This document shows positions 1-7,620 of a stretch of DNA of 64,000 nt, piece after piece. This stretch comes from Oceanospirillum sp048265165. Lineage in GTDB: Bacteria; Pseudomonadota; Gammaproteobacteria; Pseudomonadales; Halomonadaceae. Where the stretch lies: positions 140,283-204,282 of the forward strand of contig NZ_JBLXCD010000007.1 in NCBI RefSeq assembly GCF_048265165.1, given 5' to 3'. Within the stretch, counting starts at the first letter, position 1. Each line of letters opens with the position of its first letter. The position numbers and the translations under genes were made by a program. A model generated the notes under the pieces. The model saw nothing but the letters and a program-made list of their open reading frames with translations. It had not been told where the DNA came from and did not search any database.

Positions 1-549
1 CGGAAACAGGATGATTTTTACCCGCCCATCCGTTGACTGTTCGTTTTGTGCCTTATTCTGTCCCCAGGCCTGAATACGCTTACTTTGCAAATGATAACGA
101 ATACGTTCACCGCTGAAGCTGTCCTGGCCATTTTCCAGCTCAGCCTGATGGGTTAGCTCAACCTGCTGTTGTGATGCAAGGTAGTCAATTTTCATCGCAT
201 AGGCTTTAACAATAGGGTCTTCTGGCTTAGGTTGTTGTTGCAGGTATACGCGATCATTGAGGCCTTCAGCGATGATTTTGTCTATTTCGCCGTCTGATTT
301 GCGATAAACAGTTACTTTATGAGCTTTAACCCTGAGACTGCCTTGCTCTATTTCAACTTTGCCTGTGTATATAGCGGTGCCCTGATCAGGGTTAAACTCA
401 GCGCTTTGCGCTAAGACGCTGACGGGTTGTTGGGCGTCGTTTTCCAGAGCTGATGCAGGTGTAAATACAAGACCTGCCATGATCAGCAGCAAGAGCCGAT
501 AGAGTGCCTTAGTAAAAGAACGGGATAAATGACGAATAGGTTGTGCCAT
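1..549 (-). CDS. lptA: LptA, periplasmic LPS transport protein (3' end cut by window edge)
   Basis: LptA is the periplasmic bridge of the Lpt machine and carries lipopolysaccharide from LptC to the outer-membrane LptDE complex. Reading the minus strand from the ATG at 549 gives 183 residues with no stop, so the gene runs off the left edge. The start shows a signal peptide (basic RHLSRSFTKALYR, then hydrophobic LLLLIMAGLVF, likely cleavage after PASA). The body has the repeating beta-strand pattern of the OstA fold (AEFNPDQGTAIYTGKVEIEQ, then LRVKAHKVTVYR). It begins 2 bases after the lptC stop, so the two are co-transcribed, with kdsC and kdsD upstream. Family length is about 170-185 residues, so little is missing. 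Confidence 0.9.
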   Translation of the reverse strand, partial: MAQPIRHLSRSFTKALYRLLLLIMAGLVFTPASALENDAQQPVSVLAQSAEFNPDQGTAIYTGKVEIEQGSLRVKAHKVTVYRKSDGEIDKIIAEGLNDRVYLQQQPKPEDPIVKAYAMKIDYLASQQQVELTHQAELENGQDSFSGERIRYHLQSKRIQAWGQNKAQNEQSTDGRVKIILFP

Positions 550-551
550 GC

Positions 552-1214
552 TTATTTATCCTGTTGTGATTCCGGTACATTAGTTTTTTGGATCAGGGGC
601 AGGTTTTGCTTCTGATAAAGGCTTTTGACCTGGTTTTTAAGCGTGATTTGATTTGTAGCAAGGTCAGCAAACAAGCCCATGGCAGAAGTAATGCCTTCCT
701 GAGTGATAATCTCGATGGCCTTGTCTGTTGTTGCCTGATTTTTGTCCATATCAATATTCAGCTGTTCCGTGCTCAGCTGCATATCGACAGGAGCCTCAAC
801 CCTAGTATCTGACAGGTTTTCTGCCGATATCTGCCAGACTATAACATTTTGATTTAATTGAAAATGACTGCCGTCACCTTCGACTAAACCAGAATTGGCC
901 ATCGCTTGCCACTGAGGCATACCAGTGTTTCCATAACTGATGATCTCAGGGTTGACCAGTGCCGTTTCTTCAATATCAGGATAGTGCAGCAGGCGCTCAC
1001 TCCTGAGTGAACGGCTGAGCACACCATCGGCGTTATATTCCAGAAAGGTGCTGTTAACCGTATAGTAATCCGGCTCAGATGGGGCATCAGGCACATCAGA
1101 AAACAGGTCAAAAGACTGGGGGCGTTGTACGTCAAGGAAATGTACTGCAACGCCCAGTACCATAAGGCCAATAAGGCTGATAAAACGTTTTTTCAGACGT
1201 TTACCAAATAGCAT
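552..1214 (-). CDS. lptC: LptC, inner-membrane LPS transport anchor
   Basis: LptC is a bitopic inner-membrane protein that takes LPS from the LptB2FG transporter and hands it to LptA. The 220-residue product starts with a basic stretch and one membrane helix (about residues 10-26), followed by a periplasmic beta-jellyroll with the family pattern YYTVNSTFLEYNADGVL. I chose the ATG at 1214 over a TTG at 1223 because it gives the normal short cytoplasmic tail and does not overlap kdsC, but no strong ribosome site separates them. The gene lies between kdsC (stop 3 bases upstream) and lptA, the usual LPS-core operon order. Confidence 0.88.
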   Translation of the reverse strand: MLFGKRLKKRFISLIGLMVLGVAVHFLDVQRPQSFDLFSDVPDAPSEPDYYTVNSTFLEYNADGVLSRSLRSERLLHYPDIEETALVNPEIISYGNTGMPQWQAMANSGLVEGDGSHFQLNQNVIVWQISAENLSDTRVEAPVDMQLSTEQLNIDMDKNQATTDKAIEIITQEGITSAMGLFADLATNQITLKNQVKSLYQKQNLPLIQKTNVPESQQDK

Positions 1215-1216
1215 TT

Positions 1217-1756
1217 TCAGCAACCCAGAATATAGTAATCAAGAGCGTCCTGGAGCGTTCCCTGTGCCTGCATGATGAAGTCGCAAACTTCACGAACGGC
1301 ACCCTGCCCGCCTTTTCGGTTAGTACACATGTCTGCATGCTGAACCATATATTCAGGCGCATTGGGTACGGTAATACCCAGTCCAGAGGCTTTGATTGCA
1401 GCCAGATCTGGCAGGTCATCACCGCAATAGGCTATTTTTGACCAGTCTAGGCGTTTATTCTCCTTAATTGTTTTCAGGGCAGTCAGCTTGTCCTCTCGGC
1501 CCTGGATCAGAGTTTTAATTCCCAGCGCCTGGGCCCGCAGCTCAACCATCTTAGAGCGTCGGCCGGTGATAATTGCAACTTCAACACCGCTGGCCTGTAG
1601 CATTTTGATGCCATGACCATCAAGGCTGTTGAAGACCTTACTCTCACTGCCATCGGCATGAAAGTAGAGGCTACCGTCCGTGAGCACACCATCAACGTCC
1701 AGTACCAGAAGGCGAATAGAACGGGCTTTATCTTTGGGTGTGTCGATATATGACAT
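1217..1756 (-). CDS. kdsC: KdsC, 3-deoxy-D-manno-octulosonate 8-phosphate phosphatase
   Basis: KdsC removes the phosphate from Kdo-8-phosphate, giving free Kdo for the inner core of LPS. The 179-residue protein is a C-type HAD phosphatase without a cap domain. Visible motifs are the nucleophile loop LDVDGVLTDG near the N terminus, the Ser/Thr motif in IITGRRS, and the acidic loop YCGDDLPDL. The ATG at 1756 is preceded by GGAG seven bases upstream; a TTG twelve bases earlier is in frame but lacks a ribosome site. It follows kdsD and precedes lptC, as in Escherichia and Pseudomonas. The 110-base gap to kdsD holds a tandem repeat described separately. Confidence 0.95.
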   Translation of the reverse strand: MSYIDTPKDKARSIRLLVLDVDGVLTDGSLYFHADGSESKVFNSLDGHGIKMLQASGVEVAIITGRRSKMVELRAQALGIKTLIQGREDKLTALKTIKENKRLDWSKIAYCGDDLPDLAAIKASGLGITVPNAPEYMVQHADMCTNRKGGQGAVREVCDFIMQAQGTLQDALDYYILGC

Positions 1757-1814
1757 AAGAAGCTCCAAAAATGGCTCTGAATTCTGTGCTATGACAGAAG
1801 GGCTTTATACTTAA

Positions 1815-1847
1815 ATTTAAGTCACGTGATAGATTTAAGTCACGTGA
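1815..1847. repeat. tandem 15-bp direct repeat with an 18-bp period carrying TCACGTGA
   Basis: The 15-mer ATTTAAGTCACGTGA occurs at 1815-1829 and again at 1833-1847. Each copy contains the 8-bp palindrome TCACGTGA. It lies in the kdsD-kdsC gap. It could be a local duplication or a paired protein-binding site; nothing in the sequence decides this. Confidence 0.6.
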
Positions 1848-1866
1848 GGCCTGGATGAAGACCGGT

Positions 1867-2832
1867 TTAAATAACGCCTGCCCGCAGCAAATCATGCATA
1901 TTAAGGGCACCAACAGGGCGATTCTCAGTGTCTGTAACTAGTAGTGCATTAATTTTTTTCTGCTGCATGATTTCTACTGCTTCAGCTGCAAGCTGTTCCG
2001 CTGAAACGGTTACAGGGCTGGCCGTCATTACATCATCCACGATGACCCTGTGGATATCTAAACCTTGGTCTAGCGTCCGGCGAAGGTCGCCGTCGGTATA
2101 AATACCAGACAGCTGGCCCTGTTCAGAAACAACCCCCGCCATACCTAGCCCTTTTTGGGTTATTTCCAGTAAAACCGTTTGCAGGACTGTGCCTGCTTTA
2201 ACCAGTGGCAGACGGTCTTCGGTATGCATGATGTCGGCTACTTTCAGAAGCAGGCGGCGCCCCAGACTGCCACCGGGGTGGGAAAATGCAAAATCCTCAG
2301 GACTGAACCCTCTGGCCTCAAGAAGTGCTATAGCCAGTGCATCCCCCATGACCAACGCGGCTGTGGTGCTGGAGGTTGGCGCAAGATCTAATGGACAGGC
2401 TTCCTGTTTTATATCGATAAACAGGTGGGCTTCTGAGAACTTTGCAAGGGTCGAACTCTTTGATCCGGTAATACTGATCAAAGGAATTGCCTGGCGTTTC
2501 AGAAGGGGGAGTAGAGTCGTGACTTCTGAGGTTTCACCGGAGTTTGACAGGGCAATAACAACATCTCCGCGGGTGATCATGCCCAGATCCCCATGACTTG
2601 CTTCTCCGGGATGAACAAAAAAAGCCGGTGTGCCTGTTGAGGCCAGCGTGGCCGCAATTTTGTTCCCAATATGGCCGGATTTTCCCATACCGGTGACAAC
2701 AACTCTGCCGCTGCATGTTAGTAGCAGTTCACAGGCATTCGTGAAGTTTGCATCAAGATGGCGAGCCTGAGCGGTAACGGCCTCGGCTTCCAGTTTAATG
2801 GTTCGCTGTGCGGAGGTGATATAGTCATGCAT
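1867..2832 (-). CDS. kdsD: KdsD, arabinose 5-phosphate isomerase
   Basis: KdsD interconverts ribulose 5-phosphate and arabinose 5-phosphate, the first committed step of Kdo synthesis. The 321-residue protein has an N-terminal SIS sugar-isomerase domain (VVVTGMGKSGHIGNKIAATL around 44-63, ALSNSGETSEV around 94-104) and two C-terminal CBS domains (from about residue 205 to the end), which matches the KdsD/GutQ family in length and order. The ATG at 2832 has a GGAG eight bases upstream. It starts 13 bases after the stop of the upstream antiporter gene and feeds kdsC next to it, so the pathway order is kept. GutQ is the close paralogue; the LPS context favours KdsD. Confidence 0.95.
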   Translation of the reverse strand: MHDYITSAQRTIKLEAEAVTAQARHLDANFTNACELLLTCSGRVVVTGMGKSGHIGNKIAATLASTGTPAFFVHPGEASHGDLGMITRGDVVIALSNSGETSEVTTLLPLLKRQAIPLISITGSKSSTLAKFSEAHLFIDIKQEACPLDLAPTSSTTAALVMGDALAIALLEARGFSPEDFAFSHPGGSLGRRLLLKVADIMHTEDRLPLVKAGTVLQTVLLEITQKGLGMAGVVSEQGQLSGIYTDGDLRRTLDQGLDIHRVIVDDVMTASPVTVSAEQLAAEAVEIMQQKKINALLVTDTENRPVGALNMHDLLRAGVI

Positions 2833-2845
2833 GAAGAGATCTCCG

Positions 2846-3805
2846 TCAGATTGCAGCCAGATAAACGGTATAGAGGTAACCGATATAAATGAGGCTCAGA
2901 ATGCCGCCTTCAAGACGGTTCAGCTTGCCCTTTTTACGCATAATAACGATAAGAGCGGCCACCAGTAGAGTAAGTCCAGCCATTGTTAGGTAATCGCGCC
3001 CCATCACGTCTGGGTCAATAACCACAGTTGCAAAGAAGCCTGGAACTGGTAATACAGCAAGAAGGTTGAAAATATTTGAGCCAACAACGTTACCTAATGC
3101 GATTTCATGGTGACGCTTAAGCGCGCTGGCAACACTTGCAGCCAATTCAGGCAGGCTGGTGCCAATGGCGACAATCGTGAGGCCGATAATGACATCGCTG
3201 ATGCCGAAAGATGTTGCAATATTGATGGCGCCCCAAACAAGCATGCGTGAGCTGCCAACCAGAAGTGCCAGACCCAGCAGTAGCCAGAAAATTGCTTTTC
3301 CCTGGGGCATATCCGGGATCTCTTCCTCTTGGTCTGCCATCGAGTCAGAGTCACCTTTAAATAACCACAGCAGGCTAAGCACCAAGGCTGCCACCAGAAT
3401 CAGAGAGTCAACAAGGGTGATCTGACCGTCGATCATGACAGCCCCCGCCAGCAGGGTAATACCAAGCAGCAAGGGAATCTCTTTACGCATCAGTTTCATA
3501 TTAATGGGCAGAGGTGCAATTAACGCTGTAATACCCAGTACAAGACCTATATTGGCGATGTTTGAGCCAAGGGCATTACCTACGGCAAGTCCCGGATTAC
3601 CTCCGATAGCGGCGATAGCTGATACCAGTATTTCAGGTGCAGAAGTCCCGATGGATACTATGGTCATACCGATCAGCATAGGTGACATGCCAAGATTTTT
3701 TGCTGTTGCAGCTGCACCGGCAATAAAGCGGTCGGCACTCCAAACCAGCAGAGCTAAGCCAATAATCAAAGCAGCTATTGAAAAGGGAAGTGTTTCGGGA
3801 ATCAT
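2846..3805 (-). CDS. yrbG: YrbG-type calcium/sodium antiporter
   Basis: This is a polytopic inner-membrane exchanger of the CaCA superfamily. The 319-residue protein has two inverted halves of about five helices, each with an alpha-repeat: GMTIVSIGTSAPEILVS in the first half and GLTIVAIGTSLPELAAS in the second. The paired GTS-PE motifs carry the acidic residues that coordinate the cation. Family members are annotated as calcium/sodium antiporters; the ion used here is inferred. It is the first gene of the minus-strand yrbG-kdsD-kdsC-lptC-lptA run and is divergent from the mla operon, the same order as in Escherichia coli. Confidence 0.88.
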   Translation of the reverse strand: MIPETLPFSIAALIIGLALLVWSADRFIAGAAATAKNLGMSPMLIGMTIVSIGTSAPEILVSAIAAIGGNPGLAVGNALGSNIANIGLVLGITALIAPLPINMKLMRKEIPLLLGITLLAGAVMIDGQITLVDSLILVAALVLSLLWLFKGDSDSMADQEEEIPDMPQGKAIFWLLLGLALLVGSSRMLVWGAINIATSFGISDVIIGLTIVAIGTSLPELAASVASALKRHHEIALGNVVGSNIFNLLAVLPVPGFFATVVIDPDVMGRDYLTMAGLTLLVAALIVIMRKKGKLNRLEGGILSLIYIGYLYTVYLAAI

Positions 3806-4041
3806 AAGGCCTGTTTAATTCAGTTAAGTGTCGGGGGGCAATTAAAGAAGTTACGGTGGCTGAATGCAAGTCTGAAATTGTGAAACCTGCGTATAGAGTT
3901 GTAATGTGAGAGGGATGCATAAATTGATAAAGTGATCAATAAAACGATACTGATTAATATGAAAGCTGTATTTCTTTGCCCCCTACGGTAAAGTTCCGCC
4001 TTCTTAAAATTGCACATTTCGTACAGGGTTTCTTATTCTAT
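3806..4041. promoter_or_regulatory. divergent intergenic region between yrbG-kds-lpt and mla operons
   Basis: This AT-rich gap separates two divergent envelope operons and must contain both promoters. A 6-bp inverted repeat, ATTGAT at 3923-3928 and ATCAAT at 3935-3940 with a 6-base spacer, is the only clear symmetry. I could not assign sigma-70 hexamers with confidence. Confidence 0.4.
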
Positions 4042-4866
4042 ATGTCTGATACTGCCAATTTGGTTAAGATCAACGAGCTCACATTTTTACGTGAGAAACG
4101 TGCGATTTTTTCAGAGCTGAGTCTGCGTATACCCAAAGGGAAAATCACAGCGATTATAGGCCCCAGCGGAACCGGTAAAACCACGTTGCTTCGCCTGATA
4201 GGTGGGCAGTTGACGCCTGACCGGGGTGACGTTGTTGTTGATGGGCTCTCTGTACCGGGTTTAAGCCGTAAGCAGTTGTTCGAACTTCGTCAGCGAATGG
4301 GAATGCTCTTTCAGAGTGGTGCACTTTTTTCTGAGCTAAGTGTTTTTGAAAACGTCGCTTTTCCTTTGAGGGTTCATACGTCACTGCCAGACGATATGAT
4401 ACGGGATCTGGTACTGATTAAGCTTGAGTCCGTTGGGCTGCGTGGTGCCCGTGATTTAATGCCTTCAGAGCTTTCTGGTGGTATGGGTAGGCGTGTCGCC
4501 TTGGCTCGTGCTATTGCATTGGACCCTGAGCTTATGATGTATGATGAGCCCTTTGTGGGTCAGGATCCTATAACGCTAGGGGTTCTGGTGAAATTGATTC
4601 GCCAGTTGAATGATGCACTTAATATGACGACAGTGCTTGTTTCCCATGATATTGATGAGTGTCTGAGTATTGCAGATCATGTTTGTGTGCTGAGCGGTGG
4701 ACAGGTATTGGTGGAAGGAACCCCTGAAGAGATTCTTAAAAGTGACCTGGCTGAAGTAAAACAGTTTATACAGGGCTTGCCGGACGGTCCGGTGCCTTTC
4801 AGGTATCCGGCGATTGATTTTGCTGAGGATATTCTATTCGCAGGTAAGAGTGGAGTGTCAGTGTAA
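4042..4866 (+). CDS. mlaF: MlaF, ATPase of the Mla phospholipid transporter
   Basis: MlaF is the cytoplasmic ATPase of MlaFEDB, which moves phospholipids between the inner membrane and MlaC to keep outer-leaflet asymmetry. The 274-residue protein has Walker A GPSGTGKTT, Q-loop LFQSGALFSELSVFENV, signature LSGGMGRR, Walker B LMMYDEPF and switch histidine in VLVSHD. The reading frame stays open upstream to a TTG at 3976, but the ATG at 4042 starts directly before the family N terminus. The stop overlaps the mlaE start by one base (TAATG), so the genes are translationally coupled. Confidence 0.95.
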   Translation: MSDTANLVKINELTFLREKRAIFSELSLRIPKGKITAIIGPSGTGKTTLLRLIGGQLTPDRGDVVVDGLSVPGLSRKQLFELRQRMGMLFQSGALFSELSVFENVAFPLRVHTSLPDDMIRDLVLIKLESVGLRGARDLMPSELSGGMGRRVALARAIALDPELMMYDEPFVGQDPITLGVLVKLIRQLNDALNMTTVLVSHDIDECLSIADHVCVLSGGQVLVEGTPEEILKSDLAEVKQFIQGLPDGPVPFRYPAIDFAEDILFAGKSGVSV

Positions 4867-5648
4867 TGCTGGATTGGTTGCAACATATAGGTCATAGGGT
4901 GCTTTCCATTGTTGCCGGGTTAGGCCGTTCAGCGCAGCTTCTGATAGCGGCGCTTCTTGGGGTTGGTTATGTTCTGAAAAATTTCCGACTTCTGATTAAG
5001 CAGGTCTATGTGACAGGGGTTTTATCTATTGCCATTATTGGCGTGTCCGGCCTTTTTATCGGTATGGTGCTCGGGCTTCAGGGATATTCTATTCTGGTAG
5101 ATTTTGGCGCTGAAGAAGCACTGGGTCAGATGGTTGCACTAACGCTGCTTCGTGAGCTGAGTCCCGTTGTTGCTGCATTACTATTTGCAGGACGTGCAGG
5201 CTCTGCCCTTACAGCGGAGATCGGTCTGATGAAAGCAACAGAGCAATTAGCCAGTATGGAAATGATTGGTGTCGATCCGATTAAACGGGTTATTGCACCG
5301 CGTCTTTATGCTGGGATTATCGCGTTACCACTTCTGTGTATTTTGTTTAGTGTGATTGGTGTCTGGGGTGGCATGTTGGTTGGTGTGGAATGGCTTGGGG
5401 TTTTTGAAGGTTCCTACTGGGGCAATATGCAAGCTTCGGTTAGCTTTATTCATGATGTCTTAAATGGTGTGATTAAAAGTGTGGTCTTTGCCTTTGTTGT
5501 GACCTGGATTGCTGTTTTTCAGGGCTATGACCTGGAGCCAACATCAGAGGGGATCAGCCGTGCAACGACTAAAACAGTGGTGCATGGCTCGCTGGCCGTA
5601 TTGGGACTGGACTTTGTTTTGACCGCGTTAATGTTTGGGGATTTTTGA
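4866..5648 (+). CDS. mlaE: MlaE, permease of the Mla phospholipid transporter
   Basis: MlaE is the membrane permease that dimerises on MlaF and beneath the MlaD hexamer. The 260-residue protein has an N-terminal interfacial helix and about five membrane helices, with the family core LRELSPVVAALLFAGRAGSALTAEIGLM around 95-122. Its length matches the family. It overlaps mlaF by one base and ends just before mlaD. The conserved EIGLMKATEQ loop is the coupling helix that contacts the ATPase. Confidence 0.95.
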   Translation: MLDWLQHIGHRVLSIVAGLGRSAQLLIAALLGVGYVLKNFRLLIKQVYVTGVLSIAIIGVSGLFIGMVLGLQGYSILVDFGAEEALGQMVALTLLRELSPVVAALLFAGRAGSALTAEIGLMKATEQLASMEMIGVDPIKRVIAPRLYAGIIALPLLCILFSVIGVWGGMLVGVEWLGVFEGSYWGNMQASVSFIHDVLNGVIKSVVFAFVVTWIAVFQGYDLEPTSEGISRATTKTVVHGSLAVLGLDFVLTALMFGDF

Positions 5649-5649
5649 T

Positions 5650-6114
5650 ATGACAACTCGTTGGATCGAGATCAGTGTGGGTGGCTTTGTCATCGCAGGC
5701 TCTCTGGCACTATTACTTCTGGCCTTTAAGGTCAGCGGACTTGACCTGAGTGGCGATGATAAAAACGCTTATACGGTTTATGCTCACTTCAATAACATTG
5801 GTGGCCTGAAACCAAGAGCCAAGGTTACCATGGCAGGTGTTACCATAGGCCGTGTTTCCGCCGTGGAAATTGATTCACAGTGGTATGATGCCAAAGTGAC
5901 ACTGAAAATTGATAACAGTATGCGAAATAAACTATCTACGGATACAACGGCTATGATTCTTACCTCCGGGCTTTTGGGGGAGAACTACATCGGTCTGGTT
6001 GTCGGTGCGGAAGAAGAGATGTTGGCTGATGGTGGTGAAATACGTGATACTCAGCCAGCATTAGTGCTGGAAGATCTGATTGGCAAATTCCTTTCCAGTA
6101 TGGGTAAAGAGTAA
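5650..6114 (+). CDS. mlaD: MlaD, MCE-domain subunit of the Mla transporter
   Basis: MlaD is anchored in the inner membrane and forms a hexameric ring with a central lipid channel. The 154-residue product has one N-terminal helix (about residues 9-29) and an MCE domain (about 38-118) with the typical YTVYAHFNNIGGLKPRAKVTMAGV and the hydrophobic pore-loop region TSGLLGENYIGL. I start it at the ATG at 5650, one base after the mlaE stop, with GGGG upstream; an in-frame TTG at 5635 lies inside mlaE and is unlikely. It resembles the shorter pseudomonad form rather than the longer E. coli protein. Confidence 0.93.
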   Translation: MTTRWIEISVGGFVIAGSLALLLLAFKVSGLDLSGDDKNAYTVYAHFNNIGGLKPRAKVTMAGVTIGRVSAVEIDSQWYDAKVTLKIDNSMRNKLSTDTTAMILTSGLLGENYIGLVVGAEEEMLADGGEIRDTQPALVLEDLIGKFLSSMGKE

Positions 6115-6178
6115 GCACATCGGTTCACATATAAATCCGGTTCTTTCTGGAAAGAATATAAACCTAAAGAGTTAAATT

Positions 6179-6844
6179 ATGCTGACGCAGCGATCTATAT
6201 TCAGTTTTTTTGCATCTGTAGTTCTGGTGCTTGCTGTGGTTATGCCTGCCAGAGCGGTTGTAGAAACACCAAAAGAAGTGGTAACCCGAACGGCCAATGA
6301 ATTATTAGGTATTATTGAAGAAGCCCGTATTTACTACGATGAAGACCCTCAACGCTTTTATGATAATGTTGAGCAAATCCTGGAGCCTGCAATCGATATG
6401 CGTCGTTTTGCTGCGGGCGTAATGGCTAAATATTACCGGATTGCGACCAAGGATCAGCGGCGCCGTTTTCTGGATGTGTTCAAAGGCAGTATGATCCGGA
6501 CTTATGCCAAAGGACTGCTGGCCTTCTCCAATGAAGAGATTCGGGTGCTGGAGCCTAAAGGACCATCCCGTGACCCTGATCGCGATATGGTGGAAATGGA
6601 AGTAGTGGCGGTTGATGGTACGGTTTACCCTATTATCTATTCCATGCGTAAAGGAAAAGATGATCTCTGGCGTATTACCAATGTAACGGTCAATGGTATT
6701 AATTTAGGGCTAACATTCCGGAACCAGTTTGACAGTGCAATGCAGGCCCACAACCGTGACTTTGACTATGTCATTGAAAACTGGTTAAAAAGCGATTCTG
6801 CCTCTGTCATTTCAGAGGATTCCGTTGAAGAAGCGAGCGAGTAA
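6179..6844 (+). CDS. mlaC: MlaC, periplasmic phospholipid carrier
   Basis: MlaC is the soluble periplasmic lipid shuttle between MlaFEDB and the outer-membrane MlaA complex. The 221-residue precursor has a signal peptide (residues 1-26, ending PARA) and the family core MRRFAAGVMAKYYRIATKDQRRRF, which is the helical half of the lipid pocket. Ribosome site AAAGAG lies shortly before the ATG at 6179. It follows mlaD after 64 bases and ends two bases before mlaB, so it is a normal operon member. No mlaA is present in the window. Confidence 0.93.
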   Translation: MLTQRSIFSFFASVVLVLAVVMPARAVVETPKEVVTRTANELLGIIEEARIYYDEDPQRFYDNVEQILEPAIDMRRFAAGVMAKYYRIATKDQRRRFLDVFKGSMIRTYAKGLLAFSNEEIRVLEPKGPSRDPDRDMVEMEVVAVDGTVYPIIYSMRKGKDDLWRITNVTVNGINLGLTFRNQFDSAMQAHNRDFDYVIENWLKSDSASVISEDSVEEASE

Positions 6845-6846
6845 CG

Positions 6847-7191
6847 ATGAAGCCGTGTGCAGAAAAGAACCAGAGAGCGGCCGTCGTCACTAGCCAGCCT
6901 GGAGTGTTACAGGTTAGTGGTGTGTTGGATTTTTCAACAATTTTACCACTGCGGAAACAGGGTGAACTTCTGATAGTGGAAGGGCCTGAAAGTATCGAAG
7001 TAGACTTTTCTGGCGTTCATGCATCGGGCAGTGCTGCGGTTTCACTGATGATGTGTTGGCTGCGAGCCGCCTGTCGGGCTGATAAAGCGATTCATTTTAC
7101 CGGAGTACCAGACCTTCTTGAGCGGATTATCGCGGTATCCGGTCTTTCCGGTCACCTTTCCTTTGAGCGCCCCCACCGCTGTTGTGAATAG
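6847..7191 (+). CDS. mlaB: MlaB, STAS-domain regulator of the Mla transporter
   Basis: MlaB is a small cytoplasmic STAS protein that binds MlaF and is needed for ATPase assembly. The 114-residue product has the STAS pattern VLQVSGVLDFSTILPLRKQG, then IEVDFSGVHASGSAAVSLMMCW, where the Ser/Thr-rich loop before the helix is typical. It starts two bases after mlaC. Similarity is to anti-sigma-factor antagonists in general, so the assignment to Mla depends on position. Confidence 0.85.
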   Translation: MKPCAEKNQRAAVVTSQPGVLQVSGVLDFSTILPLRKQGELLIVEGPESIEVDFSGVHASGSAAVSLMMCWLRAACRADKAIHFTGVPDLLERIIAVSGLSGHLSFERPHRCCE

Positions 7192-7334
7192 TCTTTATCT
7201 GAAATGATTATGGGCAAAAATCGCCTTTTGTCCTCTTTTCTAATAATATTGTCCTCTTAGCTTTATCAAGCGTGTGTCATCATCAAAACTCATCTCTTTA
7301 TCAGGTGGCGCTTAACTCAAACGCGGAGACAAAA

Positions 7335-7592
7335 ATGCAAGCCAGCGAATTGCAAAAAACTTTAGAGAGCAAACTGACTGACTGCGAAGTAATTGTTCAG
7401 GGTGATGATGGTCGTCACTTTGAGATTGTTGTTATTGGTGAAGTGTTCGCTTCTCTGACCCCAGTAAAAAAACAACAATATGTATATTCTGGTCTGAATG
7501 ACCTGATTGCGTCCGGCGATGTTCATGCGGTTCAGATTCGCACATTTACGCCTGAGCAATGGAAAGATGCCTCTCAACTCCGCGTAGGTTAA
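7335..7592 (+). CDS. ibaG: BolA/IbaG family protein
   Basis: IbaG-type BolA proteins are small and work with monothiol glutaredoxin in iron-sulfur handling and acid response. The 85-residue product begins MQASELQKTLESKLTDCEV and has the BolA class II pattern GRHFEIVVIGEVFASLTPVKKQQYVY with a C-terminal helix. The ATG at 7335 follows GGAG by seven bases. It sits between mlaB and murA as in E. coli. The frame is open to 7272, but that extension has no ribosome site. Confidence 0.88.
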   Translation: MQASELQKTLESKLTDCEVIVQGDDGRHFEIVVIGEVFASLTPVKKQQYVYSGLNDLIASGDVHAVQIRTFTPEQWKDASQLRVG

Positions 7593-7620
7593 TCGCATAC
7601 ACATTTATTACGGATCGCAG

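Noticed and set aside
3923..3940. FNR-like site TTGAT/ATCAA in the mla promoter region
   Set aside because: The spacer is 6 bases, while FNR/Anr sites need 4, so it is kept only as an inverted repeat.
7272..7334. N-terminal extension of the BolA-like gene
   Set aside because: The open frame has no ribosome site, while the ATG at 7335 has GGAG and matches the family start.
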